Source: Acetobacteraceae bacterium | GTDB taxonomy: Bacteria > Pseudomonadota > Alphaproteobacteria > Acetobacterales > Acetobacteraceae | DNA length: 64,000 nt | Assembly (NCBI GenBank): GCA_027449745.1 | Contig: DAIDKZ010000251.1 | Coordinates: 1 to 64,000, forward strand | Reading direction: 5' to 3' | Shown: positions 23,417 to 32,500 of the stretch, in pieces | Numbering within the stretch: position 1 is the first letter of the stretch | How the letters are laid out: the number at the start of each line of letters is the position of its first letter | Position numbers and translations under genes: made by a program | The notes under the pieces: model-generated | Databases searched by the model: none | Told to the model about the DNA's origin: nothing | Seen by the model: only the letters and a program-made list of their open reading frames with translations

Positions 23417-25443
23417 TGTTGCATGAACTCCGCATCACCGGTGGCTTCGCGCACCGCGACGCCGTCTTCGCCTTCGAGCGCGGGCTGACGACCATCACCG
23501 GCCCGAACGAGTCGGGCAAGTCTGAAATCCTGGACATGATCCGCTTCGCCATGTTCGGCGCGGCCGCGCTGCGCACGCCTACCGCCGACTACGGCCGGGT
23601 CGCGGTGACGCTCACCTTCAGCGCCCGTGGCGTCCGCTACCGGGTCGAGCGCACGACCACCGGGGCCAAGCTGTTCCGCGAGGACGACCTGCTCGCCACC
23701 GGCGTCCGGGCGGTCAACGCGAAGATCGTGGCGATCCTCGGCTACGGGCTGGCGGTGTTCGACGTCGCCAACGTCGCCAACCAGAACTCGGTGGCGGCGC
23801 TCTCGGCGATGCGGGCGGCGGAGCGCAAGCGCCTGATCGACTCCACCGTGGGCCTGACGGTGCTCGACGACCTGATCGCGACCTGCAGCAAGGACTACGA
23901 CGCACTCCTGCTGACCGCCAAGGCGCAGCGGATGGTGCTGCAGACGCCCAAGGAGCCCGAGCCCCCGCCGATGTCCATGGACACGCTGCCGGCCCTGCGG
24001 ACGCGGCTGGTCGAGCTGCGGGAGCTGTGCGATCAGGCGCTCGTCCTGCGCGCGGAGGCGACCAAGGCGCTCCCGCCCGAGCCGCTGCCGCCGAGCTGGC
24101 CGGAGGAGATCGAGGCCGAGACCACGCTCGAATCCCTGGTGGGGCTGGAGCGCCGGCGGGCGGAGGTGGTCAGCCAGATGAGCACCATCGAGGCCACGCT
24201 GCGCGACCTGCCGGAGCCGGCCTATACGCTGGAGCAGTTGAAGGCGATCGAGGAACACCTGGAGGACTGGGAATCCTACCGCGAGGCCAAGGAATTCCTG
24301 CGGCTGCATCCCGGGCCGCCGGAATGGTCCGAGGCGGCCGTCAAGGAGCAGGAACGGCTGAACGAGGAGTGGGTGCGCTACCGCGCATGGCACCGGCTCG
24401 CCGCGGCGGGCAAGCACACCTGCCCGGCCTGCAGCCATGAGTGGCACGTCCACGACGACGAGATGGCGAGGCTGGGCGACTGGGAACATCGGCAGCCGAC
24501 GCGGCCGGTGCTCGATTCGGCGCAGGCGATCACGAATGCTTATCGCGCGCTCGCCGAGTGGCGCACGCTCGAACCGCGCTGGGTCATCTACCGCAGCATC
24601 CTCGACGTGGTGCCCCACGAGCCGCCCAAGCCGGCGATCACGTCGATGCTGGTGATCCAGCAGCACCGGCTGCGCCACGAGAACATGACGGCGCGGAACA
24701 ACCTGACGGCCACGCGCGCCGATCTGACCGCGGTGCTCGCCACCCTCGACCCGAAGCTGCCGGAAAAGGTGCGCGCGCTGAGGCGGTTCCACGAGGAGAG
24801 CGCGGCCTACACCCACCGGCGCGACACCCGCGCCCGCGCCATCATGGAACGGGATGCGGCGGCGCTGAAGCTCGCCCAGCTCCCTTCATCGCTGCCGGAG
24901 AAGCACCAGGAGGTGGCCGCCCAGATCGCCGCGCTGGAGAGCTACGACGCCGCGGTGGCCCGCTGGCGGGCCGCGTGCGAGCAGCAGGAGAAGCACCTGC
25001 GTCTGATCGAGGCCGAGGAGACCAAGGCGGCCAATCTGCTGCAGGCGATCCGGGCGCTGCGCGTCGTCAAGGACAGGATCAAGAACCACCTCATCCCGTC
25101 CCTGATGCTGGTCGGCTCGGCGCTGCTGACCTCCTTCACCGGGGGCGCGCGCCGCACGCTGGAGATCGACGACGACTTCAACCTCGCCATCGACGGCGTG
25201 CCGGTCGAGGGCCTGTCCGGCGCGGCCAAGGCGGCGGCCAACCTTGCCCTTCGGATCGGGCTCGGGCAGGTGCTGACCAACCGCGTCTTCTCGGTGTTCA
25301 TGGGCGACGAGATCGACGCCGACATGGATGCCGGGCGGGCGGTCAGCGCGGCCAGCACCCTGCGCGGCCTGACCGACACCATCGCGCAGGTGATCCTCGT
25401 CAGCCATAAGCGGCCCGAGGCCGACCACTACATCGAACTTTGA
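23416..25443 (+). CDS. sbcC: SbcC/Rad50-like ATPase subunit
   Basis: 675 residues. Walker A GPNESGKS at 29-36, a zinc-hook CPAC at 336-339 flanked by long charged helical arms (coiled coil), an ABC signature-like LSGAAKAA (~600), and Walker B VFMGDEID (~630). The sizes of the two arms are similar, as in Rad50. With the SbcD-like partner it opens and trims DNA ends. It is short compared with bacterial SbcC (~1000 residues) but typical for phage gp46. Confidence 0.92.
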   Translation: MLHELRITGGFAHRDAVFAFERGLTTITGPNESGKSEILDMIRFAMFGAAALRTPTADYGRVAVTLTFSARGVRYRVERTTTGAKLFREDDLLATGVRAVNAKIVAILGYGLAVFDVANVANQNSVAALSAMRAAERKRLIDSTVGLTVLDDLIATCSKDYDALLLTAKAQRMVLQTPKEPEPPPMSMDTLPALRTRLVELRELCDQALVLRAEATKALPPEPLPPSWPEEIEAETTLESLVGLERRRAEVVSQMSTIEATLRDLPEPAYTLEQLKAIEEHLEDWESYREAKEFLRLHPGPPEWSEAAVKEQERLNEEWVRYRAWHRLAAAGKHTCPACSHEWHVHDDEMARLGDWEHRQPTRPVLDSAQAITNAYRALAEWRTLEPRWVIYRSILDVVPHEPPKPAITSMLVIQQHRLRHENMTARNNLTATRADLTAVLATLDPKLPEKVRALRRFHEESAAYTHRRDTRARAIMERDAAALKLAQLPSSLPEKHQEVAAQIAALESYDAAVARWRAACEQQEKHLRLIEAEETKAANLLQAIRALRVVKDRIKNHLIPSLMLVGSALLTSFTGGARRTLEIDDDFNLAIDGVPVEGLSGAAKAAANLALRIGLGQVLTNRVFSVFMGDEIDADMDAGRAVSAASTLRGLTDTIAQVILVSHKRPEADHYIEL

Positions 25444-25499
25444 GCATAGCTAACCGCTCGCAAGTGGCTGGGGGTGGGTGCGACTGCTAGTTTGAGGCC

Positions 25500-25835
25500 A
25501 TGCAGAAAGCACTCACCTCCGCCGAGAAGGTTGACTGGTTGCGCGGCGCCGTCACCTTCGCAGACCTCATGCTCCGGCATGAAATCTCTCACCAGGGACT
25601 GGCGACCGAGCTGGAGATACGGATGCCGGCGTTCGTCGTCTCGGTGCGCTCTGCCTTCGATTCGGTCTGGCCCGTCCACGACGCCGAGCGCATCGGGCAG
25701 GCGAAGGACGCCTACGACTCCGGCGCGGCCGAGATGGCGACGGGGCGGGTGGGCAAGAACTTCGTTCTCTATTCGTTCCCCCGTAAGTTCCGCGCCGCGC
25801 GGCCGGTCTATTTCGCTCGCGATTACCTGGATTGA
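25500..25835 (+). CDS. Hypothetical protein (111 aa)
   Basis: 111 residues, helical N-terminus (LTSAEKVDWLRGAVTFADLM), then a mixed region ending in basic and aromatic residues. Not recognised. A 56-base gap separates it from SbcC; the gap contains no clear signal. It lies just upstream of the methyltransferase gene in the same direction. Confidence 0.6.
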   Translation: MQKALTSAEKVDWLRGAVTFADLMLRHEISHQGLATELEIRMPAFVVSVRSAFDSVWPVHDAERIGQAKDAYDSGAAEMATGRVGKNFVLYSFPRKFRAARPVYFARDYLD

Positions 25836-25840
25836 TCGGC

Positions 25841-26482
25841 ATGAAGCAGAACACATCCCATGCGGTGATGGCGCAGCGCGGCGAGCCGCGCGAGAGCCTC
25901 GACGATTTCCCCACCCCGCCCTGGGCGACGCGCGCGCTTATGGAGCACGTGATGCTCTATCCGGTGGATGCCATGAGCTGCCTCGAACCCGCCTGCGGCG
26001 CCGGCCACATGGGCTTCGTCCTGGACGAGTATTTCGAGACCGTGACGATGTCCGACATCGTGGACCGCGGCGCCGGCGCGCAGCAGGATTTCCTCTCGAC
26101 CTTCCACGCCCCGGACAGCTTCGACTGGGTGATCACCAACCCACCCTTCAACCGCGCCGAGCCGTTCGCCCGCCGGGCCTTCTCGGTCGCCAAGGTCGGC
26201 GTGGCGCTCCTTGTGCGCACCGCGTTCCTGGAGGGGGTCGGCCGCTACAAACGGCTGTTCGATGAAAACCCGCCCAGGACGGTCGCGCAGTTCGTCGAGC
26301 GCGTGCCGATGGTCAAGGGGCGCCTGTCGCGGACGGCGAGCACCGCGACGAGCTACGCATGGCTGGTCTGGCGCCGGCCACTCGGCGGCGCACCGAGCCG
26401 TCTGGTCTGGATACCGCCGTGCCGAAAGCGCCTTGAGCGCGACAGTGACTATCCCATCACTCCAGAGGCAGCCATCACATGA
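25841..26482 (+). CDS. Adenine-specific DNA methyltransferase
   Basis: 213 residues from ATG 25841. Class I SAM-binding motif EPACGAGHMG (~49-58) and the catalytic NPPF at 100-103 define an N6-adenine methyltransferase. The opening FPTPPWATRALMEHV is typical of phage versions. Phages use these to avoid host restriction. No restriction enzyme partner is adjacent, so it is an orphan. The stop overlaps the MazG start (ATGA). Confidence 0.85.
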   Translation: MKQNTSHAVMAQRGEPRESLDDFPTPPWATRALMEHVMLYPVDAMSCLEPACGAGHMGFVLDEYFETVTMSDIVDRGAGAQQDFLSTFHAPDSFDWVITNPPFNRAEPFARRAFSVAKVGVALLVRTAFLEGVGRYKRLFDENPPRTVAQFVERVPMVKGRLSRTASTATSYAWLVWRRPLGGAPSRLVWIPPCRKRLERDSDYPITPEAAIT

Positions 26483-26832
26483 ACTCGAACGTCCCCGACT
26501 CCGCCCTCACCTTCAACGACTACGAGGTCTGGAGCCGCACCACGGCGATCTATCCGGGCGCCCTCACCGGCGGTCCCGATGAGCTGGCCTATCTCGCCCT
26601 CGGCCTTACCGGCGAGGCCGGTGAGGTGGCGAACAAGATCAAGAAATACCTGCGCGGCGAACACCTGAACATTCCGGCTGTCAGGCACGAACTGGGCGAC
26701 GTGCTCTGGTATCTCGCCCGTCTCGCCTGCGCCATGAACGTGGACTTCGAGACCATCGCGCGGCAAAACATCGACAAGCTGGAAAGCCGCAAGCAGGAGA
26801 ACAGCCTGCGCGGCGCCGGGGACGACCGATGA
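26479..26832 (+). CDS. mazG: MazG-like nucleotide pyrophosphohydrolase
   Basis: 117 residues. The MazG metal-binding pattern is clear: GEAGE (Glu46, Glu49) followed by ELGDVLWYLA (Glu71, Asp74). It hydrolyses (d)NTPs, or possibly ppGpp in phage versions, to monophosphates. It sits in a nucleotide cluster with the HAD phosphatase and a second pyrophosphohydrolase, all with overlapping or nearly overlapping ends. Confidence 0.9.
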   Translation: MNSNVPDSALTFNDYEVWSRTTAIYPGALTGGPDELAYLALGLTGEAGEVANKIKKYLRGEHLNIPAVRHELGDVLWYLARLACAMNVDFETIARQNIDKLESRKQENSLRGAGDDR

Positions 26833-27431
26833 CCCGGCGCGGCCCCACCCTCCTGTTCGACATCGACGGCACCGTGCTGGACTGGCTCGGACCGTTCTGC
26901 GAGTTCATGCGCCTGCACGACCATCCCTACATCCAGCGGCCGGAACAGACGCACGATCTGCTGCCGAACTTCCCCTCCCTCGGGACGGCCGCCACGCTGA
27001 CTGCCTGGATCGACCAGTTCGCGCACACCGCCGGCTACAATTTCCTGCGGCTCTACCCGGACGTCGAGCGCGCCGTCGCCGTGCTGCGCGCCGCGCGGGA
27101 TGATGTCCTGCTGATCGGTGTGTCGTGCTGCGGCACGACCTCCTATATCCGCAACGCGCGGGCGAACAGCTTGCGCGCGCTCGGCCTGGACGCGCTGTTC
27201 TGTCTGCCGCAAGGCGCCGACAAGCGCGACATCTTCGAGCGGTTCTCGCCCGGCGCCATCGTGTTCGAGGACAACCCCCACCATCTCGTCGCCGCGCAGG
27301 AGGCCGGCCACGCCGGTATCCTCAAGGTGCAGCCCTACAACACCGGCGTCGAGGCCGACCACCACCTCGAAGATTGGAGCGAACTCACGCACCCCGACGA
27401 GTGGCAGGCGCTCTTTAACAGGTTTCTTTGA
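26829..27431 (+). CDS. HAD-superfamily hydrolase (5'-nucleotidase-like)
   Basis: 200 residues. HAD motif I LFDIDGTVLD (Asp11, Asp13), motif II serine in LIGVSCCG (~97), and the last acidic motif VFEDNPHHL (~144). The size and the neighbours (MazG before, pyrophosphohydrolase-like after) suggest a deoxynucleotidase acting on nucleoside monophosphates, but HAD substrates cannot be read from sequence. Overlaps the MazG gene by four bases. Confidence 0.82.
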   Translation: MTRRGPTLLFDIDGTVLDWLGPFCEFMRLHDHPYIQRPEQTHDLLPNFPSLGTAATLTAWIDQFAHTAGYNFLRLYPDVERAVAVLRAARDDVLLIGVSCCGTTSYIRNARANSLRALGLDALFCLPQGADKRDIFERFSPGAIVFEDNPHHLVAAQEAGHAGILKVQPYNTGVEADHHLEDWSELTHPDEWQALFNRFL

Positions 27432-27442
27432 GGAGAGAATGA

Positions 27443-27865
27443 ATGGACGACTGGGCGATCGGCGCGGCGCCGATCATCACCACCAAGCGGGCCAACCCGG
27501 CCGAGCCGAAGCCGGACATGGACCTGTTCCCGCCGGAGGCGATGTTCGAGATCGCCGCGGTGTTCACCTTCGGCCGCGGCAAGCATGGAGCGCACGACTG
27601 GCGCAACAGCAATATCCCGTGGGGAGTGCTGATGAGCAAGGCGCTCCGCCACTGTTTTGCGTGGCTTGGCGGCGAGGATTTGGACCCGGAGAGCGGCCAC
27701 TCGCATCTCGCGCACGCCTGTTGCGATCTGATGATGCTGATTGGCTACATCAGGAATCGCGATCAGGCCCGCTACAAATCGCTTGACGACCGCTGGAAGG
27801 ATGGCAAGATCGACGATCTCAGGCAGCTTGAGATGCCGAAGCCACCCTCGGCCGTGGAGAGGTAA
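27443..27865 (+). CDS. dATP/dGTP diphosphohydrolase-like protein (DUF5664 type)
   Basis: 140 residues. The pattern 'KHGAHDWRN...ALRHCFAWLGGED.D.ESGHSHLAHACCDLMMLI' is that of the phage DUF5664 family, related to MazG-type pyrophosphohydrolases and annotated as dATP/dGTP diphosphohydrolase N-terminal domain. Metal ligands are probably the His, Glu and Asp of ESGHSHLAHACCD. It would change dNTP pools. A GAGGAGAGAA ribosome-binding site lies just upstream. It is the last gene of the rightward block, followed by a terminator. Confidence 0.75.
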   Translation: MDDWAIGAAPIITTKRANPAEPKPDMDLFPPEAMFEIAAVFTFGRGKHGAHDWRNSNIPWGVLMSKALRHCFAWLGGEDLDPESGHSHLAHACCDLMMLIGYIRNRDQARYKSLDDRWKDGKIDDLRQLEMPKPPSAVER

Positions 27866-27875
27866 AAGGCCACGG

Positions 27876-27941
27876 GTTGCTATAGGTTCGAAGCAACAGA
27901 CCCGCCCCGCCTCTCAACGATGCGCATATGGGCGGGTTTTT
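27876..27941 (+). terminator. Intrinsic terminator ending the rightward block
   Basis: A small hairpin (GTTGCT 27876-27881 with AGCAAC 27892-27897) is followed by the main stem ACCCGCCC (27900-27907) and GGGCGGGT (27930-27937), then T's to 27941. It separates the rightward replication genes from the leftward tail operon, which ends at 27949. There is no matching T-run on the minus strand. Confidence 0.8.
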
Positions 27942-27948
27942 CGTGCCC

Positions 27949-28221
27949 TCAGTCGCTCCAGTGCCAAATCTCGCGGGCGATCGAGCCGTGGTTGCTCATC
28001 GCCCAGGCGCAATGGTCGCGGTGCATGAACCAGAACATCGCCGAGAGGATGTTGCACAGCGTGCAGCCCAGCCGCCGGTCGGCGCGGGTGTAGCCGTAGG
28101 CGCGCAGCCGGGCGATGCGGTGGCTGACGGTCTCGCCCGGGGCGCCGAGCAGGATCACGTTGAGGATGAAGTCCAGCATCAGCGCCCAGTTGAGGCCCCA
28201 CGCGATGGCGAGAGCGAGCAT
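27949..28221 (-). CDS. Hypothetical membrane protein (90 aa)
   Basis: 90 residues with a long hydrophobic N-terminal segment (MLALAIAWGLNWALMLDFIL, continuing) and a second, weaker one near residue 60 (CNILSAMFWFM). A Cys/His-rich middle (LGCTLCN) could bind metal. It is the last gene of the leftward late operon. A lysis-related or superinfection role is possible but nothing proves it. AGGAG precedes the ATG. Confidence 0.6.
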   Translation of the reverse strand: MLALAIAWGLNWALMLDFILNVILLGAPGETVSHRIARLRAYGYTRADRRLGCTLCNILSAMFWFMHRDHCAWAMSNHGSIAREIWHWSD

Positions 28222-28230
28222 GCCAGTCTC

Positions 28231-28656
28231 CTATCGGATGCGCAAGCCGAACAGTTTGTCGGCGCCGGGGTCGGGCGCCAGGACGACCGCCGGGTCGGCG
28301 CCGATCGCATGCAGCAGGGCGATCACCTTCGGGTCGTCGTTGTGGATCACGACCGCTTCCAACCACTCATTCTGCACGGCCGAGGTCAGTGCCGCACGCG
28401 CCGTGTCGGCCGCGCCGGCAAGGTTCAGCGCCGTGAGCCGGCTGCGGATGGTGGATTTCAGCACATACCACTGAGCCGGGCCGGGCGGCGGCGTCGAGAC
28501 CACGGTGCCCGTCGCGGTGTCCCACGAGCTGTTCTCGCGCGTGGTGGTGAGCGCGCCGCTCACCCAGGTGAGCGGCTTCGGCACCGGGAACGGCGCCCCG
28601 TCCGTGACTTCGACGATCGTCGAGGTGGTCGGGTCTACCAGGACATGGCGGCTCAT
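28231..28656 (-). CDS. Hypothetical tail-associated protein (141 aa)
   Basis: 141 residues directly after the tip-fibre gene. The first half is beta-rich with Thr/Pro (RHVLVDPTTSTIVEVTDGAP), the second half helical (STIRSRLTALNLAGAADTAR). Its place is where phages often encode a tail-fibre assembly chaperone or a short distal fibre part. No firm family. Confidence 0.55.
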   Translation of the reverse strand: MSRHVLVDPTTSTIVEVTDGAPFPVPKPLTWVSGALTTTRENSSWDTATGTVVSTPPPGPAQWYVLKSTIRSRLTALNLAGAADTARAALTSAVQNEWLEAVVIHNDDPKVIALLHAIGADPAVVLAPDPGADKLFGLRIR

Positions 28657-28671
28657 GCGGGGCTCTCCGGG

Positions 28672-29583
28672 TCAGTTCAGGGTGATCATCATCATCACGG
28701 CGCCGCCATTGCCGCCGGCGCCGGAAACGGGTGGCGCCGCGCCGTAGACGGCGCCATTGAAGGCCACCATCTGGAAGGCGCCCCCGCCATAGGTGGCGGC
28801 ATTCACATTGCCGGAACCGATGACGCCGGTCCCCGGCGTGTTGGCGGCGCCACCCCCACCGGTGCCCATGGCGACATTGACGTTGTTCAGCAGCACATAG
28901 GAGGACTGGCCCGACGCGCCGGCCGCGCCGCCGTTGCCGGCCACCACCGAGATCGGGGTGCCGGCGGCCACGCCGGTGAGGGTGATGAAGGCCGCGCCGC
29001 CCGAGGAGTCCACCGCGCCACCGGCGCCCCCGACGATGCAGAACGAGACCGACCCCCAGGCCGCGCTCCAGATGTAGTTGTTCGTGCTGCCCGACTGGGT
29101 GAGGACGAGTTCCATCTCCGGGGCGGGCGTCACCGGGAGGGGATGCCAGCCCCGCACCGCGCTGCTGTTGGTGCCGTAGTAGGAGCTGGCCGCCGGGGTG
29201 GCCACGTCGCCGGCGAGGTTGACCGTGTAGGCGGTGTTGACGCCGGTGACGGTGGGCGTCACCGCGATCGAGTCGGCGCCCACCACGCTCTCGACCGGAA
29301 CGGGCGGGAAGGTGGGGGCGGTGCTCAGCGTCGCCACACCGGTCGTGTAGTCGATGCTGAACAGCGGGACGTCGGCCGCGCCGGTGTTGTAGTAGAGGAT
29401 GGTGTTGGTCGAGCTGCCATTGTTGACCCACAGCATCCCCTCCTGCGCGTAGGCGGGCCGGGTGGTGCCGATGTTGGTCGCCTGCACGGCATTCCCGAAG
29501 GCGGTCAGCTCGGCCGCGAGGGTCGCCCCGCTGGTGGTCGAGGGGTTGATCGTGCCAAGCGTGGCCTGCTGCGTGTTCGCCAT
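28672..29583 (-). CDS. Distal tail fibre/receptor-binding protein
   Basis: 303 residues from the ATG at 29583, preceded by GGAGGG. The N-terminal third has Thr/Ser/Ala-rich fibre-like sequence (TLYYNTG and repeated short strands), and the C-terminal 120 residues are Gly/Ala-rich (GTGGGGAANTPGTGVIGSGN), resembling glycine-rich adhesin tips of phage fibres. It follows the J-like gene with a one-base gap after the stop. Host binding is inferred from position and composition. Confidence 0.65.
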   Translation of the reverse strand: MANTQQATLGTINPSTTSGATLAAELTAFGNAVQATNIGTTRPAYAQEGMLWVNNGSSTNTILYYNTGAADVPLFSIDYTTGVATLSTAPTFPPVPVESVVGADSIAVTPTVTGVNTAYTVNLAGDVATPAASSYYGTNSSAVRGWHPLPVTPAPEMELVLTQSGSTNNYIWSAAWGSVSFCIVGGAGGAVDSSGGAAFITLTGVAAGTPISVVAGNGGAAGASGQSSYVLLNNVNVAMGTGGGGAANTPGTGVIGSGNVNAATYGGGAFQMVAFNGAVYGAAPPVSGAGGNGGAVMMMITLN

Positions 29584-29584
29584 C

Positions 29585-32500
29585 TCAGTTCCCTCCAAAT
29601 CCGTAGGCGTGCCAGTCGAAGGTGCGCGCCACCGCAGTCCCCGCGCTGTTGAAGAACTCGATGGAGAAACCCGAGACGGTCTCCGCCGTGATGTTATAAT
29701 AGTCGCCGGTGGCGGAGTTCTTCGGCGTCACCGTCAGCGTCGGCACGCCGGAGAAGGGCGGCGTGAAAGTGAGCGCCAGCGGCCCGGTGGTGAGCGACTG
29801 CGCGTTCGAGCCATAGGCCGTCCGGGCCGGCAGGTAGATGTCCACCTCGGCGGTGAGGATGGTCGGCATCACCACCGGGTTGTTCGACTGCAGCGTGGCC
29901 GTATAGCGGAATTGCTGGCCGTAGAAATCCCCCAGCGAGAGCGGCGTCGGGGCACCCCAGCTCGTGCCGTCATAGGCTTCGACCGTGAGCGTGTAGGCCA
30001 TGTCGGCGGCCTTGAAGGCATTGAGCGCCGAGACCGCCGAGAGCGTGATCCACGACACCATCTCGTTGCCGATGTTGTTGGCCGAGAAGATGATGTTGGG
30101 GACGAGCCGGCATTTAAAGACGGACCCGAGATTCGCGCTCAGCCATGTGTAGCTGCCCGAGCCGTAGTCCAGGGGCAGCAGCGACTGGAGTTCGCTGGGC
30201 ACCGTCCCGGTGACGGTGCCGAGATTGATCTCCTCCCACGGCCCGAGAGTCCAGTTGCACGAATAGATCGTGAAGGACGCGGTCGAGGTGCCGTCCGATC
30301 CGTCATCGACGCGCAGCATCAGGGCGAGCGAGGGGACGTTGGCGACGAAGGAATAGGACGCGGTCTGCCACGATCCGAAGACGGCGGGGTTGATCTGCGA
30401 TTCCGAGATCACGCTGAACGGCGCGGTGCCGGGCGGCGGGGCCGTCACCTCCGAGGGGGTGAGCACGATGTAGGTCGCCGGCGACCCCACGGGCAGATAA
30501 ATCTGCGCGCTCAGCTCGTAGGTCTGCCCCGGGATCAGATCGGTGATGGTGATCTCGGCGACCGTGAAGTTCGCGTTGTTGGTCTCGTTGCGGGTGTGGC
30601 CGGCGACGGTCATGTAGGGCGTCGTCACCGGGGGTGCCGGGGCGCCGGTCGGGCTGACCGCAAGGGTGTTGGTGGTGCTGCTCGTCGGCGACGGGTAGCT
30701 GGCGGCGAAGCCCGAGAAGGGGGAAAGCGTTGCGGTCGGGCTGACCACGGAGTTGCTGTCCGGCCCCAACGGCATGTTGAGCGGCACGATTTCCCAGTCG
30801 CACGAGTAGAGCACGGCCCCGCTCGCGGCGCCGACGAGCCGCAGCACCATCCCGACGGTGCCCGAGGCCGTCGCCATGCCGATGAACTGGATCGTCTGCC
30901 ATTGGTCCCGGACGGTCAGGTCGGCGACGACGCGCCAGGGGGTGCCGAAGTAATCGACCTCACCATCGGCGACGAGCATCGACAGCGTGAGGGTCGAGGG
31001 GATGTAGACCTGGATGGCGCCCTGATACCAGACGCCGCCCGTCGCCTGGAAATAGGTGGTGCCGATGTTGGTGTCGCCCGATGTGGGGGCGTAGGTGTGG
31101 GTCGCCACCCACACCCCCAGCCGGTTCGGTGCCGGCGCCCCGCTCCCGTTGATGACCACGGAGTTGCCGGCCCCGCCACCACTGAGGTTGTTGAGCGAGA
31201 ACGCACCGGGGTTGATGTTGAAGCCCGCGGTGAAGAAGGGCTGCGCCGGCCACAGCCGATCCGGCCACGGACTGCTGAACATGCTGGCGTAGTTCGTGGT
31301 GCCGTTGAGCGGCGGCACGTTCCAGCCATAGCCCCCGAGGGTGTCGGCCGGGCTGGTGGTGTGGAGCGAGGCCGTGGTCATGCTGACCACGAGCGCGTTG
31401 TTCAGCGCGGCATCGACCATCATGTCGGTCGCGGTGCCAGCGGTCCAGGCCGGTGCCTGCGCGACGCCGTCCACCTGCAGCATGGAGCTGTTGAGCGCGA
31501 CCACGGCGAACGCGGCGTTGACCGAGGAGGTGCCAGTCGGGCTCACGGCCTTGACGTAGTAGGTGCCGGAGGCCGCCCCGAGCTGGATGGAGGTGGTGTA
31601 GACCTTGAGGGCAACGTCGAGCGACGTCTCCCACGTCGCCCCGGTGGTGGCCGGGGTGAAGCGCACCCAGTAATAGGCGAGCTGCGAGGACGGGATCGGT
31701 GCCCACGACAGGTTGACGTGGTCGCCGACCACCAGCGCGCTCATGCCGGTGACATCGACCGGCGCGAGCGAGAGCCCCACGCCCTGCGCGAGCAACGTCA
31801 CCCAAGCCGTTTGCCCGGTGCCATAGGCCAGACCGCGGACGCGAAAGTCGTAGGTGGCCGCGGGGATGTTGAAGATCGAGATCGACAGCTTGTTGGTCTG
31901 CCCGGCCGAGGCCCAGGCCGGATCACCCGAGCGCCGGTAGGAGACTTCGTAGTTCTTGACACGGAAGTCCGGAGAAGCATTCCACGAGAGCGTGGTCTCG
32001 ATGATGTTGCCGCCATTGAGCGAGACAAGGTTGGTGTTGAGCACGACCGCGCTCGGCGGCGAGAACGACGATCCGAGGTAGGTATAGTCCAGGACGGCGC
32101 TGTCCGAGATGTTGTCGATCAGCGTCCACTTGGCACGGTTGACCTCGATCGCCTGGATGTCGATCATGTCGGGGTGGCCGTCCACCTCGTCGATGCGCGT
32201 CACGCGGTAGACCTGCGGCATGCCGATCGCGGCACCCGTGCTGTCCACGGCGGTGATCAGGAAGGCGGCGCGGGGATCGGTGCTGGTCGGCAGCGGCGAG
32301 TCGAGGATGATCTGGGTGGTCGCCCCGTTGGTCGCCACGCCGAAGGAGGCGCTGACGATCTCGGTCGGGTTGGGGTTCGTCGTCGGTGGCGTGCTGCCCC
32401 CGGTCTGGGTGTAGGCCGGGTTCGGCACCGTGACCTGGAGTTCGTAGTTGGCCCCCGGCTCCAGGTAGACCGCGTCGCGCAGGGTGATGATGGTGAAGGT

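Noticed and set aside
27871-27905. GGTTCGAA with a nearby stem, like a tRNA T-arm
   Set aside because: The bases flanking GGTTCGAA do not form the five-pair T stem, and no anticodon or acceptor stem fits; the stem present (GTTGCT/AGCAAC) is a simple hairpin before the terminator.
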